DNA of 64,000 nucleotides from Mycobacterium sp. PSTR-4-N (lineage in GTDB: Bacteria > Actinomycetota > Actinomycetes > Mycobacteriales > Mycobacteriaceae). The position numbers and the translations under genes are program-made. Position 1 is the stretch's first letter. Each line of letters starts with the position of its first letter. The stretch is from the NCBI RefSeq assembly GCF_022348085.1, contig NZ_JAKRFN010000011.1:106785-170784 (forward strand), written 5' to 3'. Below, piece by piece: positions 39,400 to 49,490 of the stretch. The notes below the pieces were generated by a model. It saw only the letters and a list, made by a program, of their open reading frames with translations. It was not told the DNA's origin and did no database searches.

Positions 39400-40299
39400 G
39401 TGACCGACGCGCAGCGGCTGACCTTCGAGCTCGACCATCTGAAGGTCAGTGCGCTGGCGTGGGGTCCGGCCGACGGCCGGCTGGTGTTGTGTCTGCACGG
39501 CTTCCCCGACAGCGCCTGGGGCTGGCAGAAGTTCGCGCGGCTGCTCGCCGCGCGCGGAATGCGCGTGGTCGCCCCGTTTTCCCGCGGCTACGCGCCGACG
39601 GGTCCGGCGCCCGACGGGGACTACAACATCGGGGCGCTGGTGTACGACGCCCTGGCCGTGCACGCCGCGCTCGGCGCGCCCGACGACGCGGTCGTGATCG
39701 GCCACGACTGGGGGGCGTTCACGGCGGCCGCGCTCGCCGCCCATCCCGAGTCCCCGTTCGCCGCGCACATCACGATGGCGGTCGCGCCGATCGGCGCGGT
39801 CAACCGGGCGCGCGGGGACGTCGCCCGGCAGCTGCAGCAGCTGCCGCGGCAGCTGCGCAAGAGCTGGTACATCATCTTCTTCCAGCTGCCCGGCGCACCT
39901 GAACGCGTGCTGCCGCGCGTCATCCGCCGGCTCTGGCGCGATTGGGGGCCCGCCGGTTTCGACACCGGCGCCGAGCTGGACGCCGCGCTGGCCGCGCTGC
40001 CCAGCCCTGTGCATCGGCGCGCCGCACTCGGCTACTACCGGGCGCTCGTCCGCCCGGGCGCACCGCAGGCGCGCTACGCCGACCTCCACCGGTACCGCTT
40101 CGACCTGCCGCGCGTCCCGATCCTGCACCTGCAGGGCGTGCAGGACGGCGCGATGCTGGTCGACTACGCCGAGGCCATCCGAGACGTGCTGCCCACCGGG
40201 AGCACCGTCGTCACGCTTCCGTCGGCCGGTCACTTCCTCCAGATCGAGGAACCGCAGCTGGCAGCTGAGGCAGTGCTGGAGCATCTGGGCGCGCGCTAA
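39400..40299 (+). CDS. Alpha/beta hydrolase, epoxide-hydrolase-like
   Basis: A 299-residue protein with a complete triad. LHGFPDSAWGWQ is the oxyanion loop, GHDWGAF has the nucleophile Asp, and SAGHFLQIEEP has the His. The HGFP...GHDWG pattern is that of epoxide hydrolases and haloalkane dehalogenases. GTG 39400 lies ten bases after the monooxygenase stop, so the two probably form one transcript; an esterase or epoxide hydrolase step after Baeyer-Villiger oxidation would make chemical sense. That link is inferred. Confidence 0.88.
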   Translation: MTDAQRLTFELDHLKVSALAWGPADGRLVLCLHGFPDSAWGWQKFARLLAARGMRVVAPFSRGYAPTGPAPDGDYNIGALVYDALAVHAALGAPDDAVVIGHDWGAFTAAALAAHPESPFAAHITMAVAPIGAVNRARGDVARQLQQLPRQLRKSWYIIFFQLPGAPERVLPRVIRRLWRDWGPAGFDTGAELDAALAALPSPVHRRAALGYYRALVRPGAPQARYADLHRYRFDLPRVPILHLQGVQDGAMLVDYAEAIRDVLPTGSTVVTLPSAGHFLQIEEPQLAAEAVLEHLGAR

Positions 40300-40300
40300 C

Positions 40301-41815
40301 GTGGTGCGGGTGATCCACACCCGACTGCGACCGGCGGTCCTGCTCGTCGTCGCACTGCTCGTCGCCGGCGGATGCAGCCGCGACAACCAGCCTGCTCCGT
40401 CCCCCACGCCCTCGGTCGACGCGGGCGCGGCAGGGCAGTTCGCCGATTCCCTGGCCCGCAAGGTCACCGTCGACGCGACGATGGCTCACATGCGGGCGCT
40501 GCAGGACATCGCCGACGCCAACGGCGGGAACCGGGCGCTGGGCACCGGCGGATACGCAGCCAGCGTGGACTATGTGGCAAAAGCGCTGCGGGACAAGGGG
40601 TTCGACGTCGACATCCCGGAGTTCGAGGTCCGGTTGCCGTTTGCCGACGCGCCGAAACTCACCGTCGACGGCGCTGACGTCACCGCCCGGCCGCTCCAGT
40701 ACACCGCCGGTGCGCCCGGCGCGGGCGTGTCCGGGCCCATCGTGGCGGCCCGCGTCGAGGACACCCCCGGGTGTACGGCGCAGGACTACGACGGGCTGCC
40801 GACCCAGGGTGCCGTCGTGGTCGTCGACCGCGGCTCCTGCCCGTTCGGGGAGAAGCAGACCGCCGCTGCCTCCCGCGGCGCCGTCGCGCTGATCGTGGTC
40901 AACAACTCCGACGGCGAGATGACCGGCGGGACGCTCGGCGAGGACACCGAGGTCACGATCCCGGTCGTCAGCGTCGCCAAGGCCGAGGGGCCGCGACTGC
41001 GCGAGGCAGCCGGCGAGCAGGCCACGATCCGGATGAACGCCGGGGTGCGAACCGAGAAGACCCGCAACGTGATCGCACAGACCAAGACCGGTTCCACCTC
41101 AGACGTCGTGGTCGTCGGTGCTCATCTGGACAGCGTGCCCGAAGGCCCCGGGATCAACGACAACGGCTCGGGAACGGCCGCGGTCCTGGAAACGGCTCTG
41201 CAACTGGGCAGTTCGCCGCAGGTCGCCAACGCGGTGCGGTTCGCATTCTGGGGCGCCGAGGAAGAGGGCCTGCTCGGTTCCTACAACTACGTCAACTCCC
41301 TCGATGTCGACCAGCTCACCGACATCGCGCTCTACCTGAACTTCGACATGCTGGGGTCGCCGAACCCGGGCTACTTCACCTATGACGGTGACCAGTCCGC
41401 CGCCCTGGGCAACCAGCCTGTCCCGCGGGTGCCCGAAGGATCGGCCGGAATCGAGCGGTCCCTCGTCGCCTACCTCGACAGTGCCGGAAAGCAGGCCGAG
41501 GACACGTCGTTCGACGGCCGCTCCGACTACGACGCCTTCACCCGCGCCGGCGTACCGTCGGGCGGACTCTTCTCGGGGGCGGAGGACAAGATGACCGCCG
41601 AGGAGGCCGAGCTCTGGGGTGGAAAGGCCGATCAGCCGTTCGATCCGAACTACCACAAGGCCTCGGACACCTTCGACAAGATCGATCGCACGGCGATGCA
41701 GATCAACGGCAGCGGTGTCGGCTACGCCGTGGGGCTCTACGCGCAGGATCAGCGTGGCCGCAACGGCATTCCGGTGCGCGACGACCGCACTCGGCACACC
41801 CTGCGCGACTCATGA
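40301..41815 (+). CDS. lpqL: M28 aminopeptidase lipoprotein LpqL
   Basis: A 504-residue lipoprotein. The lipobox LVAGGC is near residue 25. A PA domain (about 140-250) is inserted before the di-zinc peptidase core. Zinc ligands and base are His275 (AHLDS), Asp287 (NDNGSG), Glu320 as base and Glu321 as ligand (WGAEEEG), Asp in FDMLG and His in NYHKASD. All are present, so it should be an active surface aminopeptidase. It starts at GTG 40301 right after the previous stop. The second M28 gene overlaps its stop by four bases. Confidence 0.93.
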   Translation: MVRVIHTRLRPAVLLVVALLVAGGCSRDNQPAPSPTPSVDAGAAGQFADSLARKVTVDATMAHMRALQDIADANGGNRALGTGGYAASVDYVAKALRDKGFDVDIPEFEVRLPFADAPKLTVDGADVTARPLQYTAGAPGAGVSGPIVAARVEDTPGCTAQDYDGLPTQGAVVVVDRGSCPFGEKQTAAASRGAVALIVVNNSDGEMTGGTLGEDTEVTIPVVSVAKAEGPRLREAAGEQATIRMNAGVRTEKTRNVIAQTKTGSTSDVVVVGAHLDSVPEGPGINDNGSGTAAVLETALQLGSSPQVANAVRFAFWGAEEEGLLGSYNYVNSLDVDQLTDIALYLNFDMLGSPNPGYFTYDGDQSAALGNQPVPRVPEGSAGIERSLVAYLDSAGKQAEDTSFDGRSDYDAFTRAGVPSGGLFSGAEDKMTAEEAELWGGKADQPFDPNYHKASDTFDKIDRTAMQINGSGVGYAVGLYAQDQRGRNGIPVRDDRTRHTLRDS

Positions 41816-43272
41816 CGCGGTGGCCGCGGGCTGTCGTCGCGCTGGCCGCCCTCCTGACTGCGTGCTCCTCGCAGTCCGCTGCGCCGCCCGCGGATCTGGC
41901 CGACGAGATGGCCGAGCGCGTCACCGTCGACGGTGTGCACCGCCACCTGAGCGAGCTGCAGACGATCGCCGACGAGCACGACGGCACCCGTGCCGACGGC
42001 ACGCCGGGCTATCAGGCGAGTGTCGACTACGTCGCGAAGGCATTGCGGGACAAGGGCTTCGATGTACAGACGCCGGAGTTCCAACGGCTGTCGGGTTCCC
42101 GCGGCGGTGCGCCCGCGCTGACCGTCGCCGGACGCAGGTTCCGCGTCGACCAGGCGTCGTTGCTGCTCACCACCGCGCCGGGTGGGGTGAAGGCGCTCAC
42201 CTGGCGGCCCCGCTCGGCCGCCGGCTGCACCGCCGCCGACTACGCCGGCGTCGCCATCAAGGGGGCCATCGCGGTGGTCGACGACAGCCGATGCTCGGTG
42301 GTGGCCAAACACGATGCGGCCGCCGCCGCCGGCGCAGTCGGTGTACTCGTGGTCAGCGAGGCCACCCCGTCCCGACCGGTCGGGGCCCCCGCCGGTCTGT
42401 TCACTCCTGGCTACTACCAGCACATGTCGATTCCCGTCGGCATCATCGACCCGGCCGCGGATGCCGCGCTGCGGCGCACCGCCGACCCCGTCACGCTGGT
42501 GCTCGACAACAAGCCGGTGATGACGACGTCGCGCAGCGTGATCGCCCAGACGTCGTCGGGTGACCCGGACAACGTCGTGGTCGTCGGTGCCCATCTCGAC
42601 AGCGTGGCGGGCGGGCCCGGTATCGACGACAACGGCTCGGGCGTCGCAGCGGTGTTGGAGACCGCGCTGCAACTGGGCCCGACACCGAACGCCGACAACG
42701 CTGTTCGGTTCGCATTCTGGGGCGGGGGCGAGGTGTCGGCCGACGGCTCCGCGGCGTACCTGCGCGCGATGGAGCCCGACGAACTCGCCGCCATCGCGCT
42801 CTATCTGGATCTCGACGTCATCGGGTCCCCGAATGCGGGTTACTTCACCCTCGACGGCGATCAGTCGGCGCAGACAGCGGCGAACGTGCGCCCGCTGCCG
42901 GACGGATCTGCGGGCATCGAGCGCACTCTGGCCGCGCGACTCTACGACACGGGTGTGCGGCCGGCCGACATGCCGATGACGAGCGGTACCGACTACGCGC
43001 CGTTCGTCGCCGCAGGCGTACCGGTCGGCGGCCTGACCACCGGGACATCGCAGATCAAATCAGAAGTGCAGGCCCGCATCTGGGGTGGTCGCGCCGGTGT
43101 CGCGTTCGACCCCGACTATCACCGGCGCGGTGACACCATCGACAACGTCGACCGAAAGGCGTTGGGCGTCATGGCTTCGGCCGCGGCGGCCGCGGTCGGC
43201 AGCTATGCGCAGTCGATCGAGGGCGCTAACGGGGTTCCGGCGCGGGATCAGCGGACTCGGCGGACGCCCTAG
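41812..43272 (+). CDS. M28 peptidase paralogue lacking the general base
   Basis: A 486-residue lipoprotein (lipobox LLTAC near 18) made by tandem duplication of the gene before it; the PA and peptidase domains align along the whole length. Zinc ligands remain: His261 (AHLDS), Asp273 (DDNGSG), Glu307, the Asp in LDLDVIG and the His in DYHRRGD. But WGAEEEG has become WGGGEVS, so Gly306 replaces the catalytic Glu. It probably still binds zinc and peptide without normal hydrolysis. It could occupy the lpqM position in M. tuberculosis order but is not an LpqM homologue by reading. Confidence 0.88.
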   Translation: MTRWPRAVVALAALLTACSSQSAAPPADLADEMAERVTVDGVHRHLSELQTIADEHDGTRADGTPGYQASVDYVAKALRDKGFDVQTPEFQRLSGSRGGAPALTVAGRRFRVDQASLLLTTAPGGVKALTWRPRSAAGCTAADYAGVAIKGAIAVVDDSRCSVVAKHDAAAAAGAVGVLVVSEATPSRPVGAPAGLFTPGYYQHMSIPVGIIDPAADAALRRTADPVTLVLDNKPVMTTSRSVIAQTSSGDPDNVVVVGAHLDSVAGGPGIDDNGSGVAAVLETALQLGPTPNADNAVRFAFWGGGEVSADGSAAYLRAMEPDELAAIALYLDLDVIGSPNAGYFTLDGDQSAQTAANVRPLPDGSAGIERTLAARLYDTGVRPADMPMTSGTDYAPFVAAGVPVGGLTTGTSQIKSEVQARIWGGRAGVAFDPDYHRRGDTIDNVDRKALGVMASAAAAAVGSYAQSIEGANGVPARDQRTRRTP

Positions 43273-44515
43273 GGCTCGACCTGTACCCCAGGAGCCGCAT
43301 CCCGTGATAGATGATCAGCGCGGCGATCGAGCCCAGCGCGATTCCGGTGAACTGCAGATTCCCCGCAGTCCAGGTGAAGTCGGCGATGCCGATGATCAGC
43401 GGGATGGCCGCGGTCATCTGGTTGACGGGTAGCGAGAAGTCCACGTGGTTGGTCAGCCAGATCCGCACACCGAGAATGCCGACCAGGCCGTAGAGCACCA
43501 CGGTCGCGCCGCCCAACACTCCTGCCGGTACCGCGGAGATCGCCGCTCCCACCTTGGGGCACAACGACAGCAGGATCGCCACGCCCGCAGCGACCCAGTA
43601 CGGCGCCGTCGAGTAGACCCGGGTGGCGGCCATCACGCCGATGTTCTCGGCATAGGTCGTGGTGGCCGAGCCACCGCCGAAGCCGGCGAGAGTGGTCGCC
43701 ACCCCGTCGGCCGCGAGCGCACGGCCCATCAGCGGATCCATGTCCCGCTGGGTCATCTGACCCACCGACTTGACATGCCCGATGTTCTCGGCGATCAGCG
43801 CGACCACGGCCGGCAGGAACAGCGGCAGCACTGACAGCGAGAACGTCGGAGTCTGGAACTGCGGCAACCCGATCCACGGCGCAGCCGCGATGCCCGCGGT
43901 GTCGATCTCGCCGAGGATCAGCGCCAGCACGTAGCCCGCCGCGACCGCGAGGAAGATCGCGAGCCGGCCGATCATGCCCCGGAAGAACGCGAGCACTGCG
44001 ACCAGCAGCACCAGCGTCACGATCCCGAGGACCGGACCCTTCTCGAAGTTCGCCTTGGCCACCGGCGCCAGGTTCAGCCCGATCAGCGCGACTATCGCGC
44101 CGGTGACCACCGGTGGCAGGGTCAGGTCGATCCACCGCGTACCCGCGAGGTGCACCACGGCACCGACGACCATCAGCAGCACACCGACGGCGATGATGCC
44201 GCCCAGCGCGCTGCCCGCGCCGTCGGAGGCCACTGCCGCGGTGATCGGTGCGATCACCGAGAAGCTCGAGCCCAGATAGCTGGGCAGCCGGTTACCGGTG
44301 ATCAGCAGGAACAGCACCGTGCCGACACCGGAGAACAGCAGCGTGGTGGCGGGCGGGAACCCGGTCAGGACCGGCACCAGGAACGTCGCGCCGAACATCG
44401 CGACGACGTGCTGGGCCCCCAACCCGAGAGTGCGGGGCCAGCTCAGGCGCTCGTCGGGCGCGACCACGAAGGTCGGGTCAGCTCGTGAGTCGACACGCTT
44501 CCAGGCGACTGGCAT
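43226..44515 (-). CDS. NCS2-family nucleobase permease (UraA/RutG-like)
   Basis: A 429-residue transporter with about 12-14 hydrophobic segments. LGAQHVVAMFGATFLVPVLTG, AENIGHVKSVGQMT and the family motif GGGSATTTYAENIGVMAATRV mark the uracil/xanthine permease group. Glu in AENIGH and Glu in YAENIG are the substrate-binding positions in UraA-like carriers; the exact base (uracil, xanthine or urate) cannot be read. Start ATG 44515. It is divergent from the kdp operon and its 3' end overlaps the M28 paralogue by 47 bases. Confidence 0.9.
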   Translation of the reverse strand: MPVAWKRVDSRADPTFVVAPDERLSWPRTLGLGAQHVVAMFGATFLVPVLTGFPPATTLLFSGVGTVLFLLITGNRLPSYLGSSFSVIAPITAAVASDGAGSALGGIIAVGVLLMVVGAVVHLAGTRWIDLTLPPVVTGAIVALIGLNLAPVAKANFEKGPVLGIVTLVLLVAVLAFFRGMIGRLAIFLAVAAGYVLALILGEIDTAGIAAAPWIGLPQFQTPTFSLSVLPLFLPAVVALIAENIGHVKSVGQMTQRDMDPLMGRALAADGVATTLAGFGGGSATTTYAENIGVMAATRVYSTAPYWVAAGVAILLSLCPKVGAAISAVPAGVLGGATVVLYGLVGILGVRIWLTNHVDFSLPVNQMTAAIPLIIGIADFTWTAGNLQFTGIALGSIAALIIYHGMRLLGYRSSPRASAESADPAPEPR

Positions 44516-44534
44516 TCCCGAGACTCTAATGACG

Positions 44535-44574
44535 CCGTAAAGGTTCCGCTCGGGAGCGTCAAAAGACCGTAAAG
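44535..44574. promoter_or_regulatory. CCGTAAAG direct repeats before kdp
   Basis: CCGTAAAG occurs at 44535-44542 and 44567-44574, 32 bases or about three helix turns apart. KdpE of other bacteria binds T/A-rich direct repeats, so these are candidate KdpE sites or a promoter element of the kdp operon. Confidence 0.35.
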
Positions 44575-44658
44575 ACAGTGGCGAGGGGTCTGCGGCCAGG
44601 CCGATGGTGTGAAAGGCCTGTGAAATCCATGGGCTCGCACTCGTGTGGGAGAAACCCC

Positions 44659-44742
44659 GTGTCTGTAGTCGTCTTCGCCGCGCTGACGGTGGCGGTCTTC
44701 GCCGCGCTCGGCCTGGTGCAGAAGCTGGTCGAGAAGTTATGA
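44659..44742 (+). CDS. 27-residue membrane microprotein, coupled to kdpF
   Basis: A 27-codon gene, GTG 44659 to TGA 44742, reading [20 protein letters not shown] followed by QKLVEKL: one membrane helix and an amphipathic basic end. Its stop overlaps the kdpF ATG (ATGA), and the start follows a GGGAG about ten bases upstream. It looks like a second KdpF-like single-helix subunit or a leader peptide. It is too short for usual gene finders. Confidence 0.6.
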   Translation: MSVVVFAALTVAVFAALGLVQKLVEKL

Positions 44743-44828
44743 GCTACGAGAACGTCGTCGGCCTGGTGCTGGCGATCCTGATCGCGCTCTTCGTGTTCGC
44801 CGCCCTGCTGTTTCCCGAGAGGTTCTAG
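44739..44828 (+). CDS. kdpF: KdpF, small K+-ATPase subunit
   Basis: A 29-residue single-helix protein ([20 protein letters not shown]..., ending LFPERF), the hallmark kdpF sequence found just before kdpA. KdpF stabilises the KdpFABC complex in the membrane. It overlaps the microprotein stop by three bases and shares its last base with the kdpA GTG. Confidence 0.92.
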   Translation: MSYENVVGLVLAILIALFVFAALLFPERF

Positions 44829-46498
44829 TGAGTGGTACCGCCGCGGGGATCGTCTTCCTCGTCTCGCTCGTCGCCGCCCTGGCGGCCGTTCACGTGCCGC
44901 TGGGCGATTACATGTACCGCGTCTACTCGTCCGAGAAGCACCTCGGCGCGGAGCGTGTCGTCTACCGGCTCATCGGTGCCGACCCGAAGTCCGAGCAGAC
45001 CTGGGGCGCCTACGCGCGAAGTGTGCTCGCCTTCTCAGCGGTCAGCATCCTGTTCCTGTTCACCTTGCAGCTGCTCCAGGGCCGGCTGCCGTTGCACCTC
45101 GACGATCCCGCCACGCCGATGACTCCGGCGCTGGCCTGGAACACCGCCGTCAGCTTCGTCACCAACACCAACTGGCAGGCGTACTCCGGCGAATCCACGC
45201 AGGGCCATCTGGTGCAGATGGCCGGGCTCGCGGTGCAGAACTTCGTCTCCGCCGCGGTCGGCATGGCCGTCGCGATGGCCTTCGTGCGCGGGCTCGCCCG
45301 CCGCAACACCGGTGAACTCGGCAACTTCTGGGTCGACCTGGTGCGCGGCTCGCTGCGGATTCTGCTGCCACTGTCGGTCGTCGCCGCGATCGTGCTGATC
45401 GCGGGCGGCGCCATCCAGAACTTCGCGCTGCACGACCAGGTCGTCACCACCGTCGCCGGCGCCCAGCAGACCATCCCGGGCGGACCGGTTGCCAGCCAGG
45501 AAGCCATCAAGGAACTCGGCACCAATGGCGGTGGCTTCTACAACGCCAATTCCTCGCATCCATTCGAGAACCCCACCAGCTGGACCAACTGGGTCGAGAT
45601 CTTCTTGCTGCTGGTGATCGCGTTCTCGCTGCCGCGCACGTTCGGCCGGATGGTCGACAGCCGCAAGCAGGGCTACGCGATCGTGGCCGTGATGGGCGTC
45701 ATCGCCACCTTCAGCTGGAACCTGACGATGTTCTTCCAGCTGCAGGCCCACGGCACCGTACCCACCGCCGTCGGCGGCGCGATGGAGGGCGTCGAACAAC
45801 GCTTCGGCGTGGCCGATTCGGCGATCTTCGCCGCGTCCACGACGTTGACGTCCACCGGTGCGGTGGACTCGTTCCACGACTCCTACACCAGCCTCGGCGG
45901 AATGATGACGCTGTTCAACATGCAGCTCGGCGAAGTGGCGCCCGGCGGTGTCGGTTCGGGCCTCTACGGCATGCTGATCCTCGCCGTCATCACCGTGTTC
46001 ATCGCCGGCCTGATGGTCGGGCGCACGCCGGAGTACCTGGGCAAGAAGATCACGCCGCGCGAGATCAAGCTCGCAGCAACGTATTTCCTCATCACGCCGT
46101 TGATCGTGCTGACCGGCACCGCCGTCGCGATGGCCATGCCCGGCCAGCGTGCCGGCATGCTGAACGCCGGACCGCACGGACTGTCCGAGGTGCTCTACGC
46201 GTTCACCTCGGCGGGCAACAACAACGGCTCGGCGTTCGCCGGCATCAGCGTCAACACCGAGTGGTACAACACCGCCCTCGGCCTGGCGATGGTCTTCGGG
46301 CGCTTCCTGCCGATCATCGTCGCCCTCGCACTGGCCGCTTCGTTCGCCCGGCAAGGCAGGACACCGGAGTCGATCGGCACGTTGCCGACCCATCGGCCGC
46401 AGTTCGTCGGCATGGTCGTCGGCGTCACCCTGATCCTGGTCGCACTGACCTTCCTGCCCGCGCTCGCGCTCGGGCCCCTCGCTGAAGGAATCCACTGA
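44828..46498 (+). CDS. kdpA: KdpA, K+-binding channel subunit
   Basis: A 556-residue membrane protein with about ten helices and four pore-loop repeats. [43 protein letters not shown] and [11 protein letters not shown] are the selectivity-loop segments that replace the TVGYG of K+ channels. KdpA takes up K+ and passes it towards KdpB. GTG 44828 shares a base with the kdpF stop, and the kdpB ATG shares one with its own. Confidence 0.97.
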   Translation: MSGTAAGIVFLVSLVAALAAVHVPLGDYMYRVYSSEKHLGAERVVYRLIGADPKSEQTWGAYARSVLAFSAVSILFLFTLQLLQGRLPLHLDDPATPMTPALAWNTAVSFVTNTNWQAYSGESTQGHLVQMAGLAVQNFVSAAVGMAVAMAFVRGLARRNTGELGNFWVDLVRGSLRILLPLSVVAAIVLIAGGAIQNFALHDQVVTTVAGAQQTIPGGPVASQEAIKELGTNGGGFYNANSSHPFENPTSWTNWVEIFLLLVIAFSLPRTFGRMVDSRKQGYAIVAVMGVIATFSWNLTMFFQLQAHGTVPTAVGGAMEGVEQRFGVADSAIFAASTTLTSTGAVDSFHDSYTSLGGMMTLFNMQLGEVAPGGVGSGLYGMLILAVITVFIAGLMVGRTPEYLGKKITPREIKLAATYFLITPLIVLTGTAVAMAMPGQRAGMLNAGPHGLSEVLYAFTSAGNNNGSAFAGISVNTEWYNTALGLAMVFGRFLPIIVALALAASFARQGRTPESIGTLPTHRPQFVGMVVGVTLILVALTFLPALALGPLAEGIH

Positions 46499-48606
46499 TG
46501 TCCGTCACCACGGCCCCTGGCGGCCTGCTCGATCCGGCGATGCTGTGGACGTCGCTGCCCGACGCAGTGAAAAAGCTCGATCCCCGCACGCTGTGGCGCA
46601 ACCCGGTCATGTTCATCGTCGAGGTCGGCGCGGTATGGACCACGGTGCTCGCCATCGTCGATCCCACCTGGTTCGGCTGGCTGATCGTCGTATGGCTCTG
46701 GCTGACGGTGGTTTTCGCAAACCTCGCCGAGGCGGTGGCCGAGGGGCGGGGCAAGGCGCAGGCGGAGTCGCTGCGCAAGACCAAGACCTCGACCATGGCC
46801 CGCCGGCTGGTCGACTGGCAGCCGGGTGCCGCGCTGCGGGAGGAACCTGTCGCCGCACCGCTGCTGCAGCAGGGCGACGTCGTCGTCGTGGAAGCCGGTC
46901 AGGTGATCCCCGGTGATGGTGACGTGGTGGAAGGCATTGCGTCGGTGGACGAATCGGCCATCACCGGGGAGTCCGCTCCGGTCATCCGGGAATCCGGTGG
47001 CGACCGCTCGGCGGTCACCGGTGGCACCACGGTGCTGTCCGACCGCATCGTCGTGCGCATCACGCAGAAGCCGGGCGAGAGCTTCATCGACCGGATGATC
47101 TCCCTGGTGGAGGGTGCCAACCGGCAGAAGACACCCAACGAGATCGCGCTGAACATCCTGCTCGCGTCGCTGACCATCATCTTCGTCTTCGCCGTCGCGA
47201 CCCTGCAGCCGTTGGCCATCTACTCGAAGGCCAACAACCCCGGTGTCCCGGACAGCCTGGCGCTGAACAGCAATGGCGTGACCGGCGTCGTGATGGTGTC
47301 GCTGCTCGTCTGTCTGATCCCGACCACGATCGGTGCGCTGCTGTCGGCCATCGGCATCGCCGGCATGGATCGGCTGGTACAGCGCAACGTGCTGGCCATG
47401 TCCGGCCGCGCCGTCGAGGCGGCCGGTGACGTCAACACGCTGCTGCTCGACAAGACCGGCACCATCACGCTCGGCAACCGGCAGGCGGCAGCGTTCGTGC
47501 CGATCGGCGGGATCGACGAGCAGGAACTCGCCGACGCGGCGCAGCTGTCCAGCCTGGCCGACGAGACACCGGAAGGCCGGTCGATCGTCGTGTTCGCCAA
47601 GCAGCAGTACGGCCTGCGCGCCCGCACGCCGGGGGAGCTGACCCACGCCACGTGGATCGAATTCTCCGCCACCACAAGGATGTCCGGCGTCGACCTGAAA
47701 GACGGGACCGACGCGCATCAGCTCCGCAAGGGTGCGGCCGGCTCGGTCGCGGCGTGGGTCCGCGAACAGGGCGGCTCGGTGCCCACGCAGCTCGGCGACA
47801 CCGTCGACGGCATCTCCGCGGCCGGTGGCACGCCGCTGGTCGTCGGCGAGGTCCGCGACGGCACCCCACGCGTGCTCGGCGTCATCCATCTCAAGGACGT
47901 CGTGAAGGAGGGCATGCGCGAGCGCTTCGACGAGATGCGTCGCATGGGCATCCGCACGGTCATGATCACCGGCGACAACCCGTTGACCGCCAAAGCGATT
48001 GCCGATGAAGCGGGCGTGGACGACTTCCTCGCCGAAGCCACGCCCGAGGACAAGATGGCGCTGATCAAGAAGGAGCAGGCCGGCGGCAAGCTGGTCGCGA
48101 TGACCGGAGACGGAACCAACGACGCGCCCGCGCTGGCGCAGGCCGACGTCGGCGTCGCGATGAACAGCGGCACGTCAGCGGCCAAAGAGGCCGGCAACAT
48201 GGTCGATCTCGACTCGGACCCGACGAAGCTGATCGAGATCGTCGAGATCGGCAAACAGCTGCTCATCACCCGCGGTGCACTCACGACGTTCTCCATCGCC
48301 AACGACATCGCGAAGTACTTCGCGATCATCCCGGCCTTGTTCGTGGGTCTGTTCCCCGGACTCGACCTGCTCAACATCATGCGGCTGCACAGCCCGCAGT
48401 CGGCGATCCTGTCGGCGGTGATCTTCAACGCGCTCGTGATCGTCGCGCTGATTCCGCTGGCCTTGCGCGGCGTGCGCTACACACCGAGTAGCGCATCGAA
48501 ACTGTTGAGCCGCAACCTGTCCCTGTACGGGCTCGGTGGGATCATCGCGCCGTTCATCGGCATCAAGCTGATCGATCTCGTCGTCCAACTCTTCCCAGGA
48601 ATGTGA
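46498..48606 (+). CDS. kdpB: KdpB, P-type ATPase subunit
   Basis: A 702-residue type IA P-type ATPase. The phosphorylated Asp318 is in DKTGTIT. TGES is in the actuator domain, [11 protein letters not shown] and KGA in the nucleotide domain, and [17 protein letters not shown] in the P domain. It couples ATP hydrolysis to K+ uptake through KdpA. kdpC starts one base after its stop. Confidence 0.98.
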   Translation: MSVTTAPGGLLDPAMLWTSLPDAVKKLDPRTLWRNPVMFIVEVGAVWTTVLAIVDPTWFGWLIVVWLWLTVVFANLAEAVAEGRGKAQAESLRKTKTSTMARRLVDWQPGAALREEPVAAPLLQQGDVVVVEAGQVIPGDGDVVEGIASVDESAITGESAPVIRESGGDRSAVTGGTTVLSDRIVVRITQKPGESFIDRMISLVEGANRQKTPNEIALNILLASLTIIFVFAVATLQPLAIYSKANNPGVPDSLALNSNGVTGVVMVSLLVCLIPTTIGALLSAIGIAGMDRLVQRNVLAMSGRAVEAAGDVNTLLLDKTGTITLGNRQAAAFVPIGGIDEQELADAAQLSSLADETPEGRSIVVFAKQQYGLRARTPGELTHATWIEFSATTRMSGVDLKDGTDAHQLRKGAAGSVAAWVREQGGSVPTQLGDTVDGISAAGGTPLVVGEVRDGTPRVLGVIHLKDVVKEGMRERFDEMRRMGIRTVMITGDNPLTAKAIADEAGVDDFLAEATPEDKMALIKKEQAGGKLVAMTGDGTNDAPALAQADVGVAMNSGTSAAKEAGNMVDLDSDPTKLIEIVEIGKQLLITRGALTTFSIANDIAKYFAIIPALFVGLFPGLDLLNIMRLHSPQSAILSAVIFNALVIVALIPLALRGVRYTPSSASKLLSRNLSLYGLGGIIAPFIGIKLIDLVVQLFPGM

Positions 48607-48607
48607 C

Positions 48608-49483
48608 ATGACCCTCTCCAACCTCGTACGGCAACACTGGGCGGCCCTCCGCGCGCTGCTCGTCCTGACGGTGGTCCTCGGCCTCGTCTACCCGGTGGTC
48701 ATCTGGCTGGTAGCCCAGATTCCCGGCCTGTCCGGCAAGGCCGACGGCTCGATCCTCACCGTCGACGGCCGCCAGGTCGGCAGCAGCCTCATCGGCCAGT
48801 CGTTCACCGACTCCGACGGAAACCCTCTGCCGCAGTACTTCCAGAGCCGAGCTTCAGCGGCCGGTGACGGTTACGACCCGATGAGCAGTGGCGCCAGCAA
48901 CCTCGGGCCGGAGAGCATCGTGGACGCCGCCGACACGCCGAGCCTGCTGACCAGGGTGTGCTCGCGCAGCAAGGCCATCGGTGAACTCGACGGCGTCGAC
49001 GGCTCGCGCCCGTTCTGCACCAGCGGTGGGGTCGGCGCCGTGCTGTCGGTGTTCGGCCCGCGGGACCTGACCGGCACCGTCGTGAACCCGACCCGTGTGG
49101 TCAGCGTCAACGAGCGGTGTGGCAGTGTCGACGCTCCGTTCGTCGACACCTACGAGGGCGTGCGCGTCGAGTGCGCAAAGCCCGGGGAGGACTATGCCGC
49201 GGGCCAGATCGTGCCGATCCGTGGAGACGCCCCCGCCGACCCGGCGGTGCCCGCCGACGCGGTGACCGCCAGTGGCAGCGGATTGGACCCCCACATCTCG
49301 CCGGCCTACGCCGACCTGCAGATCGACCGGGTCGCCCAGGCGCGAGGCGTGTCGGCCGGTCAGATCCGGACTCTGGTCGCCGAGCACACCTCCGGGCGTA
49401 CGCTCGGTTTCCTCGGTGAGCCGCGGGTCAACGTGCTGGAACTGAATCTGGCCCTCGACGAGCAATATCCCGCCAGGAGCTGA
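48608..49483 (+). CDS. kdpC: KdpC, K+-ATPase accessory subunit
   Basis: A 291-residue protein with one N-terminal helix (LLVLTVVLGLVYPVVIWLVAQ) and an outer domain. SLIGQSFTDSDGNPLPQYFQSRASA and the C-terminal SGLDPHISPAYADLQIDRVAQARG and RTLGFLGEPRVNVLELNLAL are family signatures. It is about 90 residues longer than E. coli KdpC, with an insert near 110-200 that is usual in actinobacteria. kdpD follows after seven bases. Confidence 0.96.
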   Translation: MTLSNLVRQHWAALRALLVLTVVLGLVYPVVIWLVAQIPGLSGKADGSILTVDGRQVGSSLIGQSFTDSDGNPLPQYFQSRASAAGDGYDPMSSGASNLGPESIVDAADTPSLLTRVCSRSKAIGELDGVDGSRPFCTSGGVGAVLSVFGPRDLTGTVVNPTRVVSVNERCGSVDAPFVDTYEGVRVECAKPGEDYAAGQIVPIRGDAPADPAVPADAVTASGSGLDPHISPAYADLQIDRVAQARGVSAGQIRTLVAEHTSGRTLGFLGEPRVNVLELNLALDEQYPARS

Positions 49484-49490
49484 TGACAGC

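Noticed and set aside
44575..44658. Cyclic di-AMP (ydaO-type) or other riboswitch before kdp
   Set aside because: The leader has short G/C-rich hairpins but I could not lay out the conserved ydaO core.
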